In this document: positions 25,021-34,897 of the stretch, piece after piece | How positions within the stretch are numbered: position 1 is the first letter of the stretch | How the letters are laid out: every line of letters begins with the position of its first letter | Assembly (NCBI RefSeq): GCF_900101905.1 | Contig: NZ_FNAJ01000011.1 | Coordinates: 124,001-188,000 of the forward strand | Length of the DNA: 64,000 nt | Source of the DNA: Myxococcus virescens | Lineage (GTDB): Bacteria; Myxococcota; Myxococcia; Myxococcales; Myxococcaceae | Reading direction: 5' to 3' | Position numbers and translations under genes: made by a program | The notes under the pieces: generated by a model | Database searches by the model: none | What the model was told of the DNA's origin: nothing | What the model saw: only the letters and a program-made list of their open reading frames with translations

Positions 25021-25990
25021 GATGCAGGAACACTCCAGGGCGAGGTTGGGCTGGCTGGGCCAGTTGCCCAAGCAGGTCGACGTCTACGAAGTCGGTCCCC
25101 GGGACGGCTTGCAGAACGAGCTGCGCACGCTGCCCACGCGGGACAAGGCGCGCCTCATCAACGCCCTGGTGGCCGCGGGGGAGAAGCGCATCGAGGTGAC
25201 GTCGTTCGTGTCACCCAAGTGGATTCCCCAGCTCGCGGACGCCGAGGAGCTGCTGCGGCTGGTGGGCCGTCGCGACGGCGTCGTGTTCTCCGCGCTGGTG
25301 CCCAACCTCAAGGGCCTGGAGCGCGCGAAGGATGCGGGCCTGGAGGAGGCCGCCGTCTTCATCTCCGCCTCCGAGGCGCACTCGAAGAAGAACATCAACA
25401 AGAGCATCGCCGAGGCCGTGGTGGGCGCGCGCGAGGTGACGTCCTCCGCGCTCCAGGCGGGCATGCGCGTGCGCGGCTACCTGTCCACCGTGTGGGGCTG
25501 CCCCTACGAGGGCGACGTTCCGGTGGAGCGCGTGGTGGACATCTGCCGGCAGCTCGTGGACGCGGGCATCTACCAGCTCAGCCTGGGCGACACGATTGGC
25601 ATCGGCACGCCGCGCCAGACGGAGGTCCTGCTGGAGGCGCTGCTGAAGCACATCCCCGTGGAGAAGCTGGCGCTGCACCTGCACGACACGCGCGGCACCG
25701 CGCTGGCGAACGCGCTGGTGGGCCTGTCCGCGGGCGTGACGACCTTCGACGCCAGCATTGGCGGCCTGGGCGGGTGCCCCTACGCCCCGGGGGCGGCGGG
25801 GAACCTGGCCACCGAGGACGCCGTCTTCATGCTCCACGGCATGGGCGTGGACACCGGCATCAACCTGGACCGGCTGGTGGAGGCCGGGGAGATTGCCCAG
25901 GAGCTGATCGGCCGGAAGCTGGCGGGCAAGTATCTCCAGGCCGCGCTGGGCGAGCGTGAGAAGAAGGCCGCCCGCCGGGCTCAGACGTGA
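25013..25990 (+). CDS. mvaB: Hydroxymethylglutaryl-CoA lyase
   Basis: The enzyme cleaves 3-hydroxy-3-methylglutaryl-CoA to acetyl-CoA and acetoacetate, the last step of leucine catabolism. The 325 residues show the family motifs: YEVGPRDGLQNE near the N-terminus, RIEVTSFVSPKWIPQLADA, LHLHDTRGTALAN, and the catalytic cysteine loop GGLGGCPYAPGAAGNLATED. The start could be ATG 25013 or 25022. It is at the end of the operon. The other leucine-pathway genes in this window (hydratase, carboxylase beta) are a few kilobases downstream in separate units. Confidence 0.95.
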   Translation: MAEMQEHSRARLGWLGQLPKQVDVYEVGPRDGLQNELRTLPTRDKARLINALVAAGEKRIEVTSFVSPKWIPQLADAEELLRLVGRRDGVVFSALVPNLKGLERAKDAGLEEAAVFISASEAHSKKNINKSIAEAVVGAREVTSSALQAGMRVRGYLSTVWGCPYEGDVPVERVVDICRQLVDAGIYQLSLGDTIGIGTPRQTEVLLEALLKHIPVEKLALHLHDTRGTALANALVGLSAGVTTFDASIGGLGGCPYAPGAAGNLATEDAVFMLHGMGVDTGINLDRLVEAGEIAQELIGRKLAGKYLQAALGEREKKAARRAQT

Positions 25991-26145
25991 GCGGGTCCTC
26001 CTCAGTGTGGAGGTCAGGAAGTACCCGGCAGTCCTAAAATCCGGGCATCATTGAAAAATTCTGTTCGGACTTACGTTTCGAGGTGGTGAGCGGGTAGGGT
26101 CAGGGTCGCTTTGACCCCATCTGCTGCCTCAACGGGAAGTGCCGG

Positions 26146-27705
26146 ATGAACGTCTCGCTCGATGCCGACGTCCTCGCGAGACGTTCGCAATCTCTGTTCG
26201 ACGCCCACCAGGTGGCGCTGAGCCGCCGCACGGACCGGATGTTCGCCGTGCTGATGGGGCTCCAGTGGGTTGGCGGGCTGGTGGTGGCCCTGGCGCTGTC
26301 CCCCCGCACGTGGAGTGGGACGTCCAGTCAGGTCCATCCGCACGTCTGGGCGGCGGCCGGGCTGGGGGGCCTCCTGGCGAGCCTGCCGGTGGCCATGGCG
26401 TGGGCGTTGCCGGGCCGGGAGGCCACGCGGTTCGTCATCGCCACGGCGCAGGCGTTGGTGTCCGGGCTGCTCATCCACCTGACGGACGGGCGCATCGAGA
26501 CGCACTTCCACATCTTCGGGTCCCTGGCGCTGCTGGCCATGTACCGGGATGCGCGGGTGCTGTTCCTCTACTCGGCGCTGGTGGCGGCGGACCACCTGCT
26601 TCGCGGCCAGTACTGGCCCCTGTCCATCTTCGGCGTGGAGTCCGCCAGTGCCTGGCGCGCATGGGAGCACATCGGCTGGGTGGTGTTCGAGAACGTGTTC
26701 CTCCTGATTGGCGGGCGAGGCGCGGTGAAGGATGCCCGGGCGCTGGCGGCGCGACAGGCCTGGTTGGAGTTGTCTCAAGGAGAGGTTCGCACGCGCGTGG
26801 TGGAACCGCTGGTGGACTCGGCGCGGGCGCTGACGGAGGCGACCCATTCGCTCGTGTCGAGCACGGATGACCAGCGCGCGATGCTGTCGCGCCAGTCCGC
26901 GGCGCTCTCGGATACGCAGGTGGCGACGAACGAGATGCAGCGGGCGTCTTCCACGGCCTCTCGTCAGGCGGATGCCATCCTCGCCTCCACGCTCCAGGCG
27001 GGGGACGTGGGGGCTGACGCCGAGGCCATGCTGGGCCAGAGCATGGAGGGCCTGGAGGCCATCCGCGCACAGGTGATGGAGATGGCCGGGCTCCTGCGTG
27101 GATTGGACGGCCAGGCGCGGCAGCTCTCGAGCGTCACCCTGGCGGTGAAGGACCTGGCGGACCAGTCCCACATGGTGGCGGTGAACGCGGCCATCGAGGC
27201 GGCGCGCGCGGGGGCGCACGGCAAGGGCTTCGCGGTGGTGGCCACGGAGATGCGGCGGCTCGCGCAGCAGTCCGTCCGGGCGGCGGGGCAGGTGAGCGGC
27301 ATCCTGGACGCCGTGCACCAGTCGCTCCAGCACGTCGTGGAGCTCTCCCTGAAGGGGGCGGATCGGATGGCGCGGGACCTCGAGGTGGTGCGCGCGTCGG
27401 GAGAGCGCCTGCGGGGCCTGTCCACCATGCTGCGCACCAGCACGGAGGGCGTGCAGCAGATTTCAGTGGCGGTGGCGAGCCAGGCCGCGGGCGTGGCGCG
27501 GATCTCCAGCGCGGTGGATGAGCTGTCCGCGATGATGAAGCAGACGCTGGGGCGTGTCGAACAGACGACCACCGCCGCCCAGACGCTTCGCGTGGTGACG
27601 GGCCGTGTCCACGGTGTCATCGACACCTATCAAGGCGCCAGGACGGATGAGGCGCCGCCAGCGAACGAGGCGGGCCGGGTGATTGCGCTCAGACGGGACG
27701 CGTAA
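26146..27705 (+). CDS. Methyl-accepting chemotaxis protein with polytopic membrane sensor and no HAMP
   Basis: A 519-residue chemoreceptor. The N-terminal ~205 residues hold about five to six hydrophobic helices, including a THFHIFGSLALLAMYRD segment seen in a membrane-embedded sensor type of receptors and kinases. A coiled coil without a recognisable HAMP domain leads to the signalling hairpin, whose tip is DQSHMVAVNAAIEAARAGAH followed by GFAVVATEMRRLAQQS. It should couple to a CheA/CheW (Frz/Che-type) system. No che genes are adjacent. The 155-base upstream gap has an AT-rich pocket (~26045-26085) that may hold its promoter. Confidence 0.9.
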   Translation: MNVSLDADVLARRSQSLFDAHQVALSRRTDRMFAVLMGLQWVGGLVVALALSPRTWSGTSSQVHPHVWAAAGLGGLLASLPVAMAWALPGREATRFVIATAQALVSGLLIHLTDGRIETHFHIFGSLALLAMYRDARVLFLYSALVAADHLLRGQYWPLSIFGVESASAWRAWEHIGWVVFENVFLLIGGRGAVKDARALAARQAWLELSQGEVRTRVVEPLVDSARALTEATHSLVSSTDDQRAMLSRQSAALSDTQVATNEMQRASSTASRQADAILASTLQAGDVGADAEAMLGQSMEGLEAIRAQVMEMAGLLRGLDGQARQLSSVTLAVKDLADQSHMVAVNAAIEAARAGAHGKGFAVVATEMRRLAQQSVRAAGQVSGILDAVHQSLQHVVELSLKGADRMARDLEVVRASGERLRGLSTMLRTSTEGVQQISVAVASQAAGVARISSAVDELSAMMKQTLGRVEQTTTAAQTLRVVTGRVHGVIDTYQGARTDEAPPANEAGRVIALRRDA

Positions 27706-27735
27706 GCGGGCGCCCGCCGCGTGTGAGGTTGCCGG

Positions 27736-27764
27736 CCGGGGCGCGCGGTGTCGCCGCGCCCCGG
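27736..27764. terminator. GC-rich hairpin between convergent genes
   Basis: CCGGGGCGCG pairs perfectly over 10 bp with CGCGCCCCGG across a nine-base loop, midway between the convergent chemoreceptor and Tim44-like genes. There is no T-run, so it is a weak or Rho-assisted terminator at best. Confidence 0.5.
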
Positions 27765-27780
27765 AGCCCGTCCCTTCGCC

Positions 27781-29754
27781 TCAGCGTCCGTCGAGCATGG
27801 ACTCCAGCCGGTCCTGAAGCCCGAGGTGGGCGGCTGCGCTCACCAGCATCCGCCGCTCCTTGCGGTCGATGCGGCCGTCCACCAGCGCCATCTCCACGAT
27901 GTTGCGCAGGAACACCTCCGCTTCGGGGCTGCCCTTCTCCACGAGGCGGTCGAAGAGCTGTGGCCCCATGCTCAGCGCCAGCTCCACGTTGTCCCACACC
28001 ACGCCCCAGCGCTCCGAGCACAGCTTCAGCAGCTTGCGCTCCGCGGACGTCACCTCGCCGTCGGCGGCGGCGATGGCGGCCATCATGTACAGCAGGCGCT
28101 GCCGCTCCTGGACGTCCATCACCGCGTCCTCGGGCCGCGGCGTGTGGCCCTGGTCACCCATGCGCTGTTGCGGCGCGGCCCGGCGTGGGGGGAGGGCCCG
28201 AAACCGCGCGTCCTCGTCCGCGTTCCACGCCTCGAACGTGCGCGCCGCCGCGAGCACCCAGTCCCGCTCACCGGTGGCCAGCGGCGTGCCGCAGTAGTCG
28301 CAGTCCGTGGCGGCGCTGTTCGTCAGCGGCGCGTTGCATTGCGGGCACCGGTTCGTGGACATGCCGTTGGCGGTGTTCGTCTGCGCGCCGTGCTTGCGCG
28401 TCAGCGTGAAGATGTAGCGCTGGGGCACGGTGGGCAGGGAGCGGGGCCGCTCGCTGGCGGGCCCCACGCCCATGCGCGCGCTCCAGCGAATCTCCACGTG
28501 CGCCACGTCCTGGCCCTGCGGGTCCACCTGGAACGCGCGCACGTCCGCGGAGCCCACGGCGCACTCCAGGAACACGCGGCGGACCCCCTGGCGGCGCAGG
28601 CCCTCCAGCTCCGTCTCCAGCCGTTGCACGGTGTCCGTCCGGGCCACCTTGGCCAGCGGCTTCGTGTCGCCGCGGCTCTGCGCGTCAATCCACTTCCAGA
28701 ACAGCAGCGACGCGCGGTCCTCCAGCATCTCCAGGTTGAGCGCCGGGTCCGACTCGCGTGCCTGCATCAGTCCGTCCACCGTCTTGTGGTACGGCGCGTG
28801 CTCGATGCCCTGGGTGATTTCGGACAGCGTCCAGTCGTAGTTACCCGAGTTCACCACCGCGCCGCAGAACTCGCAGCTGTTGGCCGCGCCACCGTTGAAC
28901 GGCGCGCCGCAGTTGGGGCACTTGCCCTGGAACAGGTCCGCGCCGATGCGCGTCTGCGCCCCCGGCTTGCGCACGAAGGTCCAGACCTCCGTGAAGGCCT
29001 CGCTGGGGACCTTGCGCGCGGCCTCGGTGGCCTGCGCGTCGCTGAAGGACACGGGCACGTCGGTGTCCCGCATCCGCGCATGGACACGGACGTGGATGCT
29101 GTCGAACCACTGGCTCTGGTCCAGGCCGATGAGCTGGAGGTCCAGCACCTCGAAGTCGGTGATGGCGTCCCGCACGCCCTGCGCGCGCATGAGCTCCAGT
29201 TGCACGCCGAAGCGCTGGAAGGTGGCGTCCGACAGGAAGGGCCGCACCGGCGTCATGTCCCGGAGGAACCACGCCTGCTGCAGCTCCATGAACAGCCACT
29301 TCGTCTTGTCGAGCATCGGCTCCAGCTCGAAGGCGGGGTCCTTCAGCTTCAGCGCGTTCACCCAGCCCTGCACGTCACGCTGGGACACCTGGGTGCGCTG
29401 ATACGCCTCGCGCTGCTCCAGGGCCTTCCGGGTGGTGGCGTCCGGGTGCAGGTTGCGGCGGTACAGCCAGTACACGATGCCGCCAATGCAGAGCAGCGGC
29501 AGCATGACCTTGGGGTAGCGGAAGACCAGGCTGAAGAGCTGGTAGACGACCCAGAGCGCGACGCCGTCCCCGTCGCCGCCGCCGCGGCCACCGCCGTTGC
29601 CGGACGAGGGGCGGGAGTAGTGCTCGCCGCCACCTCCGCGTCCCAAGGCTTCGAGCGGAAGCAGGAGCGCCACGTAGGCGATGGCGGGCAGCCAGGGGGC
29701 CCACCGGGAGAGTCGGTGCGAGATGGAGCGCAGAGGCGTGGCCATGTCCCCCAT
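27781..29754 (-). CDS. Membrane protein with two Tim44-like domains, two zinc ribbons and a TerB-like domain
   Basis: A 657-residue protein. Two N-terminal hydrophobic segments (~18-38 and ~66-97) are separated by a glycine-rich GRGGGGEHYS...GGGRGGGDGDG linker. Two Tim44-like (mitochondrial import inner-membrane) modules follow, each ending in a zinc ribbon: CPNC/CEFC near residue 278-300 and CPQC/CDYC near 469-490. The last ~110 residues (from ~545) resemble TerB/TerB-like helical domains (RLLYMMAAIAAADGE, MALVDGRIDRKERRMLV). I know of no assigned function. Start ATG 29754 or 29745 is undecided. Confidence 0.72.
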   Translation of the reverse strand: MGDMATPLRSISHRLSRWAPWLPAIAYVALLLPLEALGRGGGGEHYSRPSSGNGGGRGGGDGDGVALWVVYQLFSLVFRYPKVMLPLLCIGGIVYWLYRRNLHPDATTRKALEQREAYQRTQVSQRDVQGWVNALKLKDPAFELEPMLDKTKWLFMELQQAWFLRDMTPVRPFLSDATFQRFGVQLELMRAQGVRDAITDFEVLDLQLIGLDQSQWFDSIHVRVHARMRDTDVPVSFSDAQATEAARKVPSEAFTEVWTFVRKPGAQTRIGADLFQGKCPNCGAPFNGGAANSCEFCGAVVNSGNYDWTLSEITQGIEHAPYHKTVDGLMQARESDPALNLEMLEDRASLLFWKWIDAQSRGDTKPLAKVARTDTVQRLETELEGLRRQGVRRVFLECAVGSADVRAFQVDPQGQDVAHVEIRWSARMGVGPASERPRSLPTVPQRYIFTLTRKHGAQTNTANGMSTNRCPQCNAPLTNSAATDCDYCGTPLATGERDWVLAAARTFEAWNADEDARFRALPPRRAAPQQRMGDQGHTPRPEDAVMDVQERQRLLYMMAAIAAADGEVTSAERKLLKLCSERWGVVWDNVELALSMGPQLFDRLVEKGSPEAEVFLRNIVEMALVDGRIDRKERRMLVSAAAHLGLQDRLESMLDGR

Positions 29755-29759
29755 GCTAA

Positions 29760-30626
<867 letters not shown>

Positions 30627-30641
30627 CCCGCACGGACGAAA

Positions 30642-30684
30642 TCGGGGACGGAAGGCCCGGTACCCACCGGTGCCCCGTCCCCGA
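30642..30684. terminator. Bidirectional hairpin between convergent genes
   Basis: TCGGGGACGG (30642-30651) pairs perfectly with CCGTCCCCGA (30675-30684), with extra GGCCCGG/CCGGTGCC pairing inside. No T-run follows. Confidence 0.65.
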
Positions 30685-30724
30685 AGTGCGTCACGTCACA
30701 TGGCGCGAAAGCCGCGCGCGCCGG

Positions 30725-31084
30725 TCAGGCGTTCGCGGTGCGCTCCTGGCCCATGTTGACGTTCTGTTTGTTCATGTAGGCCGTGGCCTTGTCCTTGACG
30801 GTGGTCCGCAGCTCGGTGCCCGTCTTCGGGGCCAGCAGCAGGGCGGCCACGCCACCCGCGGCCACGCCGAGGAGGAAGATGCCCAGGCCGCCCAGGCCCG
30901 CGCGCGCCGGCTTGTAGGTGGTCAATCCGACATGCCGCAGCACGTCATCCGGCTCGAAGTCATCCCAGCGGTTCCGCGCCACGCGCGGCAGGTCATTGAT
31001 GAGCTTATGGGCCAGCCACTTGCGGTACAGCTCGCTCCGGGCGATTCCCTTGGCCATCCACTTGCCTTTCTTCGCTGCGAACAT
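30725..31084 (-). CDS. YtxH-domain small membrane protein
   Basis: A 119-residue protein: a basic N-terminus (residues 1-~60), one glycine/alanine-rich membrane helix LGGLGIFLLGVAAGGVAALL (residues ~68-87) followed by LAPKTGTELRTTVKDKA, the typical YtxH-like pattern. The strong ribosome site AGGAGGG lies five bases before ATG 31084. Function unknown; such proteins are often stress-related. It is divergent from the carboxylase gene. Confidence 0.7.
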   Translation of the reverse strand: MFAAKKGKWMAKGIARSELYRKWLAHKLINDLPRVARNRWDDFEPDDVLRHVGLTTYKPARAGLGGLGIFLLGVAAGGVAALLLAPKTGTELRTTVKDKATAYMNKQNVNMGQERTANA

Positions 31085-31272
31085 GCGTCCCTCCTGGGCC
31101 CAATGGTTGCCGGGTGCGCATCCATCGCGAGCACGCCCCCGTTGAGCACCAAGGTAGGCAGGGGAGCCTGGAGCGGCATCCCCTGCGGGGGCCGTTCTGC
31201 GCGGTGCGTCGTCTGCCTGTCAGGCCGCGCCGGTTCCCCAGCGAGAAGGCAGCCAGCCGTAGCCCTTTCTGC

Positions 31273-31278
31273 TATGTG
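31273..31278 (+). promoter_or_regulatory. Candidate extended -10 of the carboxylase gene
   Basis: TGCTATGTG has the TGn-TATnnn form of an extended -10. It ends nine bases before ATG 31288, which would place the transcript start only a few bases from the start codon. No clear -35 is seen. Confidence 0.25.
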
Positions 31279-31287
31279 CCACGGGCC

Positions 31288-32817
31288 ATGTCCCAAGACT
31301 CGAGACTGCTGGAGAAGATCGCCCAGGTGGAGAAGGGTGGCGCGCAGAAGTACCACGCGAAGAACGCGGAGGCGGGCAAGCTCTTCGCCCGCGAGCGCAT
31401 CCGCCTGCTGGTGGATGAGGGCTCCTTCGTGGAGGACGCGAAGCTCGCCAACAACCTGGACCCGGACCTGCCCTCGGATGGTGTCGTCATCGGCGTGGGC
31501 AAGGTGGCCGGGCGCACCGTGGCCATCATGGCCAACGACTCCACGGTGAAGGCCGGGAGCTGGGGCGCCCGCACGGTGGAGAAGATCCTCCGCATCCAGG
31601 AGACGGCCCGCGACCTGCGCTGCCCGCTGTTCTACCTGGTGGACTCCGCCGGTGCCCGCATCACCGACCAGGTGGAGATGTTCCCCGGGCGCCGCGGCGC
31701 CGGCCGCATCTTCTACAACGAGGTGCACATGTCCGGCTTCGTGCCGCAGGTGTGCCTGCTCTTCGGCCCGTCCGCCGCCGGTGGCGCGTACATCCCCGCG
31801 TTCTGCGACCTGGTCATCATGGTGGAAGGCAATGCCTCCATGTACCTGGGCAGCCCGCGCATGGCGGAGATGGTCATTGGCGAGAAGGTCACCCTGGAGG
31901 AGATGGGTGGCGCGAAGATGCACTGCTCCATCTCCGGCGTCGGCGACGTGCTGGTGAAGACGGAGCAGGAGGCCATCGAGGCGGCAAAGAAGTACATCGG
32001 CTACTTCCCGGAGAACTTCTCCCAGGCGCCGCCGCGCGCCGAGCCCAAGGCCCCCAAGGCCGGCGGCAAGAAGGTGGAGGAGATCGTCCCCGTCGACCAG
32101 AACAAGCCCTTCAACATGCATGAGCTCATCAACGAGCTCATCGACGAGGGGAGCTGGTTCGAGGTGAAGAAGCTCTTCGCTCAGGAGCTCGTCACGGGCC
32201 TGGCCCGCATCGACGGCCGCCCGGTGGGCATCGTCGCCAACCAGCCCAAGTACAAGGGCGGCGTGCTGTTCGTGGACAGCGCGGACAAGGCGGCCCGCTT
32301 CATCTGGCTGTGTGATGCCTTCAACATCCCGTTGCTCTATCTGGCGGACGTGCCGGGCTTCATGATCGGCACCAAGGTGGAGCGCGCGGGCATCATCCGC
32401 GCCGGCGCGAAGATGATCTCCGCCGTGTCCGAGGCCAGCGTGCCGCGCATCTGCGTGGTGGTCCGCAAGGCCTACGGCGCCGGCCTCTACGCCATGAGCG
32501 GCCCCGGCTTCGCCCCGGACGCCACCATCGCGCTGCCCGGAGCGATGATCGCCGTCATGGGCCCGGAGGCGGCGGTGAACGCCGTCTACTACAACAAGAT
32601 CCAGGAGCTGCCGGAGGCCGAGCGGCCCGCCTACGTCCAGAAGCTGCGCGACGAGTACAAGCAGGACGTGGACATCTACAAGCTGGCCAGCGAGCTGGTC
32701 ATCGACGACATCGTCCCGGGTGACCGGCTGCGTCAAGAGCTCACCCAGCGCTACGGCGTCTACTCCCAGCGGCATCAGCCCCGTGCGGAAAAGAAACACG
32801 GTGTCTATCCGGTTTGA
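31288..32817 (+). CDS. Acyl-CoA carboxylase carboxyltransferase (beta) subunit
   Basis: A 509-residue carboxyltransferase of the propionyl/methylcrotonyl-CoA carboxylase beta family, which moves carboxyl from carboxybiotin to an acyl-CoA. Typical parts are FARERIRLLVDEGSFVE, FGPSAAGGAYIPAFCDL, and the C-terminal ADVPGFMIGTKVERAGI and GAGLYAMSGPGFAPDA. ATG 31288 begins at the usual family N-terminus; a 58-residue upstream extension is rejected as unlike. Substrate could be methylcrotonyl-CoA (leucine pathway, given the neighbours) or propionyl-CoA. No biotin carboxylase/carrier gene is adjacent, so its partner must be elsewhere. Confidence 0.88.
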   Translation: MSQDSRLLEKIAQVEKGGAQKYHAKNAEAGKLFARERIRLLVDEGSFVEDAKLANNLDPDLPSDGVVIGVGKVAGRTVAIMANDSTVKAGSWGARTVEKILRIQETARDLRCPLFYLVDSAGARITDQVEMFPGRRGAGRIFYNEVHMSGFVPQVCLLFGPSAAGGAYIPAFCDLVIMVEGNASMYLGSPRMAEMVIGEKVTLEEMGGAKMHCSISGVGDVLVKTEQEAIEAAKKYIGYFPENFSQAPPRAEPKAPKAGGKKVEEIVPVDQNKPFNMHELINELIDEGSWFEVKKLFAQELVTGLARIDGRPVGIVANQPKYKGGVLFVDSADKAARFIWLCDAFNIPLLYLADVPGFMIGTKVERAGIIRAGAKMISAVSEASVPRICVVVRKAYGAGLYAMSGPGFAPDATIALPGAMIAVMGPEAAVNAVYYNKIQELPEAERPAYVQKLRDEYKQDVDIYKLASELVIDDIVPGDRLRQELTQRYGVYSQRHQPRAEKKHGVYPV

Positions 32818-32869
32818 GTAGGTAGCGTTACCCCACCTCCAAGGCCCGGGCTGCGCTTGGGCCGTCTGC

Positions 32870-32875
32870 TATAGA
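32870..32875 (+). promoter_or_regulatory. Candidate extended -10 of the acyl-CoA dehydrogenase gene
   Basis: TGCTATAGAT resembles an extended -10 (TGC-TATAGA) 13 bases before ATG 32889, again implying a very short leader. No convincing -35 is present. Confidence 0.28.
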
Positions 32876-32888
32876 TCCTGCTGACACC

Positions 32889-34034
32889 ATGGATTTTGAC
32901 CTTCCAGAAAGCCATCGCGCCCTCCAGTCCTCCATCCGTGACTTCTGCGAACGGCGGGTGAAGCCGTATGCCCGTGAGTGGGACAAGGACGAGAAGTTCC
33001 CCATGGAAGTCGTCCGGGAGCTGGGGCAGCTCGGGGTGATGGGCATGCTCGTCGCCGAGGAGTTCGGCGGAGCGGCCATGGACTCGCTCGCCGTGGCGGT
33101 GGCGGTGGAGGAGATCGCCCGCTACGACGGCTCGCTGGCGCTGACGGTGGCCAGCCACAACGGCCTGGGCACCAGCCACCTGCGCGTCTTCGGTTCGGAC
33201 GCGCAGCGCCAGAAGTACCTGCCCAAGCTGGCCACGGGTGAGTACCTGGGCGCGTGGGGCCTGACGGAGCCGGGGTCCGGCTCGGACGCGTCGAGCATGA
33301 AGACCACGGCCGTGCGCAAGGGCGACGGCTGGGTGCTCAACGGCGCCAAGATGTTCATCACCCAGGGCACGGTGGGTGACGTGTTCGTGGTGCTGGCCGT
33401 CACCTCGCCGCAGAAGCGGCAGAAGGGCATCACCGCCTTCCTGCTGGAGAAGGGCCTGCCGGGCTTCAGCCAGCGCGCCATCCACGGGAAGCTGGGCATG
33501 CGCTCGTCGGACACGGCCGAGCTCGTCCTGGAGAACGTGGAGGTGCCGGACTCGGCGCGCGTGGGGGAGCTGGACCACGGCTTCATCGACACGATGAAGA
33601 TCCTGGACCGCGGCCGCATCACCATCGGCGCGCTGGCGGTGGGCCTGGGCCGGGGCGCCCTGGAGGAGTCCATTGGCTACTCGCGCGAGCGCACCGCGTT
33701 TGGCCAGCCCATCAGCGAGTTCCAGGGACTGCGCTGGATGATGGCGGACATGAAGACGGAGCTGGACGCCGCCCGGCTCCTGGTCCACCGCGCCGCGAAG
33801 CTGGCCGACGAAGGCAAGCCGTACTCGCGCGAGGCCTCCATGGGGAAGCTGTTCGCCTCCGAGGCCGCCATGCGGGCTTGCAACAAGGCCGTGCAGATCC
33901 ACGGTGGGTACGGTTACACCCGCGAGTTCCCGGTCGAGCGCTACCTGCGTGACGCCAAGCTGTGTGAGATCGGCGAGGGAACCAGCGAGATCCAGCGTAC
34001 AATCATCGCCCGGGAAACCTTCAAAGGGGCTTGA
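32889..34034 (+). CDS. Short-chain-type acyl-CoA dehydrogenase
   Basis: A 381-residue FAD enzyme that oxidises acyl-CoA to enoyl-CoA and passes electrons to ETF. Family segments are [37 protein letters not shown] and the C-terminal [19 protein letters not shown]. The catalytic glutamate is present in its canonical C-terminal place ([10 protein letters not shown]), as in short/medium-chain and branched 2-methylacyl enzymes; isovaleryl-CoA dehydrogenases lack it there, so a leucine-pathway IVD is unlikely. It overlaps the next gene by one base (TGATG). Confidence 0.93.
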   Translation: MDFDLPESHRALQSSIRDFCERRVKPYAREWDKDEKFPMEVVRELGQLGVMGMLVAEEFGGAAMDSLAVAVAVEEIARYDGSLALTVASHNGLGTSHLRVFGSDAQRQKYLPKLATGEYLGAWGLTEPGSGSDASSMKTTAVRKGDGWVLNGAKMFITQGTVGDVFVVLAVTSPQKRQKGITAFLLEKGLPGFSQRAIHGKLGMRSSDTAELVLENVEVPDSARVGELDHGFIDTMKILDRGRITIGALAVGLGRGALEESIGYSRERTAFGQPISEFQGLRWMMADMKTELDAARLLVHRAAKLADEGKPYSREASMGKLFASEAAMRACNKAVQIHGGYGYTREFPVERYLRDAKLCEIGEGTSEIQRTIIARETFKGA

Positions 34035-34897
34035 TGGACACCGCGCGGCTGGAAGGTCTCGGGCTGCAGTTGCGGGAGGACGCGGCCGGCACCGAGGCGG
34101 TGCTGGACCTTGAGTCGTCCCCGCTGGTCAATCCCGTCACCCGGGCCTTCATCCCCGAGGTGACCTTCCAGGTGATGGGGGACCGTCTCATCCCCATCGC
34201 GCCGCCCGCCGTGGTGGGGCTGGCCCCCATCCTGGTGGGCGCGCTCAGCGACGTCGCCGACATCGAGGCGCTGCTCGCGGACGCATTCAACGAGCACATC
34301 TTCCACGTCCAGCGCCGCTCCGCGGAGCTCCAGGTGTTGGGGCTGACGCCGCGCGTGGAGCCGGAGACGCTGGAGCTGTCCACGGAGGTGGTGGACGGTG
34401 AGCTGGCCGTCACGCTGGTGTCGGACCGGCTGGGCAACTTCCGCGTGGCCCGTGTGGCCCGGGGGAAGGAAGACCTGGCCACCGGCGGCGGCCACACGCT
34501 GGAGCTGTCGGAGTTCCGCGAGCGGGCGGCGCTGACGGGCTACCTGGTCGCGCTCTTTGGCGAGCCGGCGGCCCGTCCGCAGGCCGCGCCGGTGGGCGCC
34601 GGGCTGGTTCGCTTCTCCGACATCGTGGAGAAGTTCGGCGCGGAGGCGCTATTGCCTCCCCGCAGCAGCCTGGAGCTGCTGGCGCAGTTGCAGGTGGAGG
34701 GCCGCCCATACCGCTTCGCCGCCGCCAGGGTGGCGGGCCGCACCTTCCGGGGGCTGCTGGCGGGTCCGCAGGGCAAGGAGTGGGCGGGACGGTTCGAGCT
34801 GGATGAGTTCCCAGGCATCGTGCGGATGGTGGCGGACCTGTTGAAGGTCCCTCCCGCGGCCGTGAGGCTGGTGGGCCCGGACGCACCTCAGGAGTGA
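34034..34897 (+). CDS. Conserved-looking hypothetical protein between the dehydrogenase and rnc
   Basis: A 287-residue soluble, acidic protein that I do not recognise. It shows alternating strands and helices, a proline-flanked PIAPPAVVGLAPILVGALSD segment near residues 55-75 and a charged C-terminus. No signal peptide, membrane segment, zinc motif or nucleotide-binding motif is seen. Both junctions are TGATG overlaps (with the dehydrogenase and with rnc), so it is translated with its neighbours and should be expressed. A role in RNA or lipid metabolism cannot be told apart from here. Confidence 0.7.
   Translation: MDTARLEGLGLQLREDAAGTEAVLDLESSPLVNPVTRAFIPEVTFQVMGDRLIPIAPPAVVGLAPILVGALSDVADIEALLADAFNEHIFHVQRRSAELQVLGLTPRVEPETLELSTEVVDGELAVTLVSDRLGNFRVARVARGKEDLATGGGHTLELSEFRERAALTGYLVALFGEPAARPQAAPVGAGLVRFSDIVEKFGAEALLPPRSSLELLAQLQVEGRPYRFAAARVAGRTFRGLLAGPQGKEWAGRFELDEFPGIVRMVADLLKVPPAAVRLVGPDAPQE

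Noticed and set aside
32889-34034. Isovaleryl-CoA dehydrogenase
   Set aside because: The catalytic glutamate is at the C-terminal site (IGEGTSE), which isovaleryl enzymes replace.
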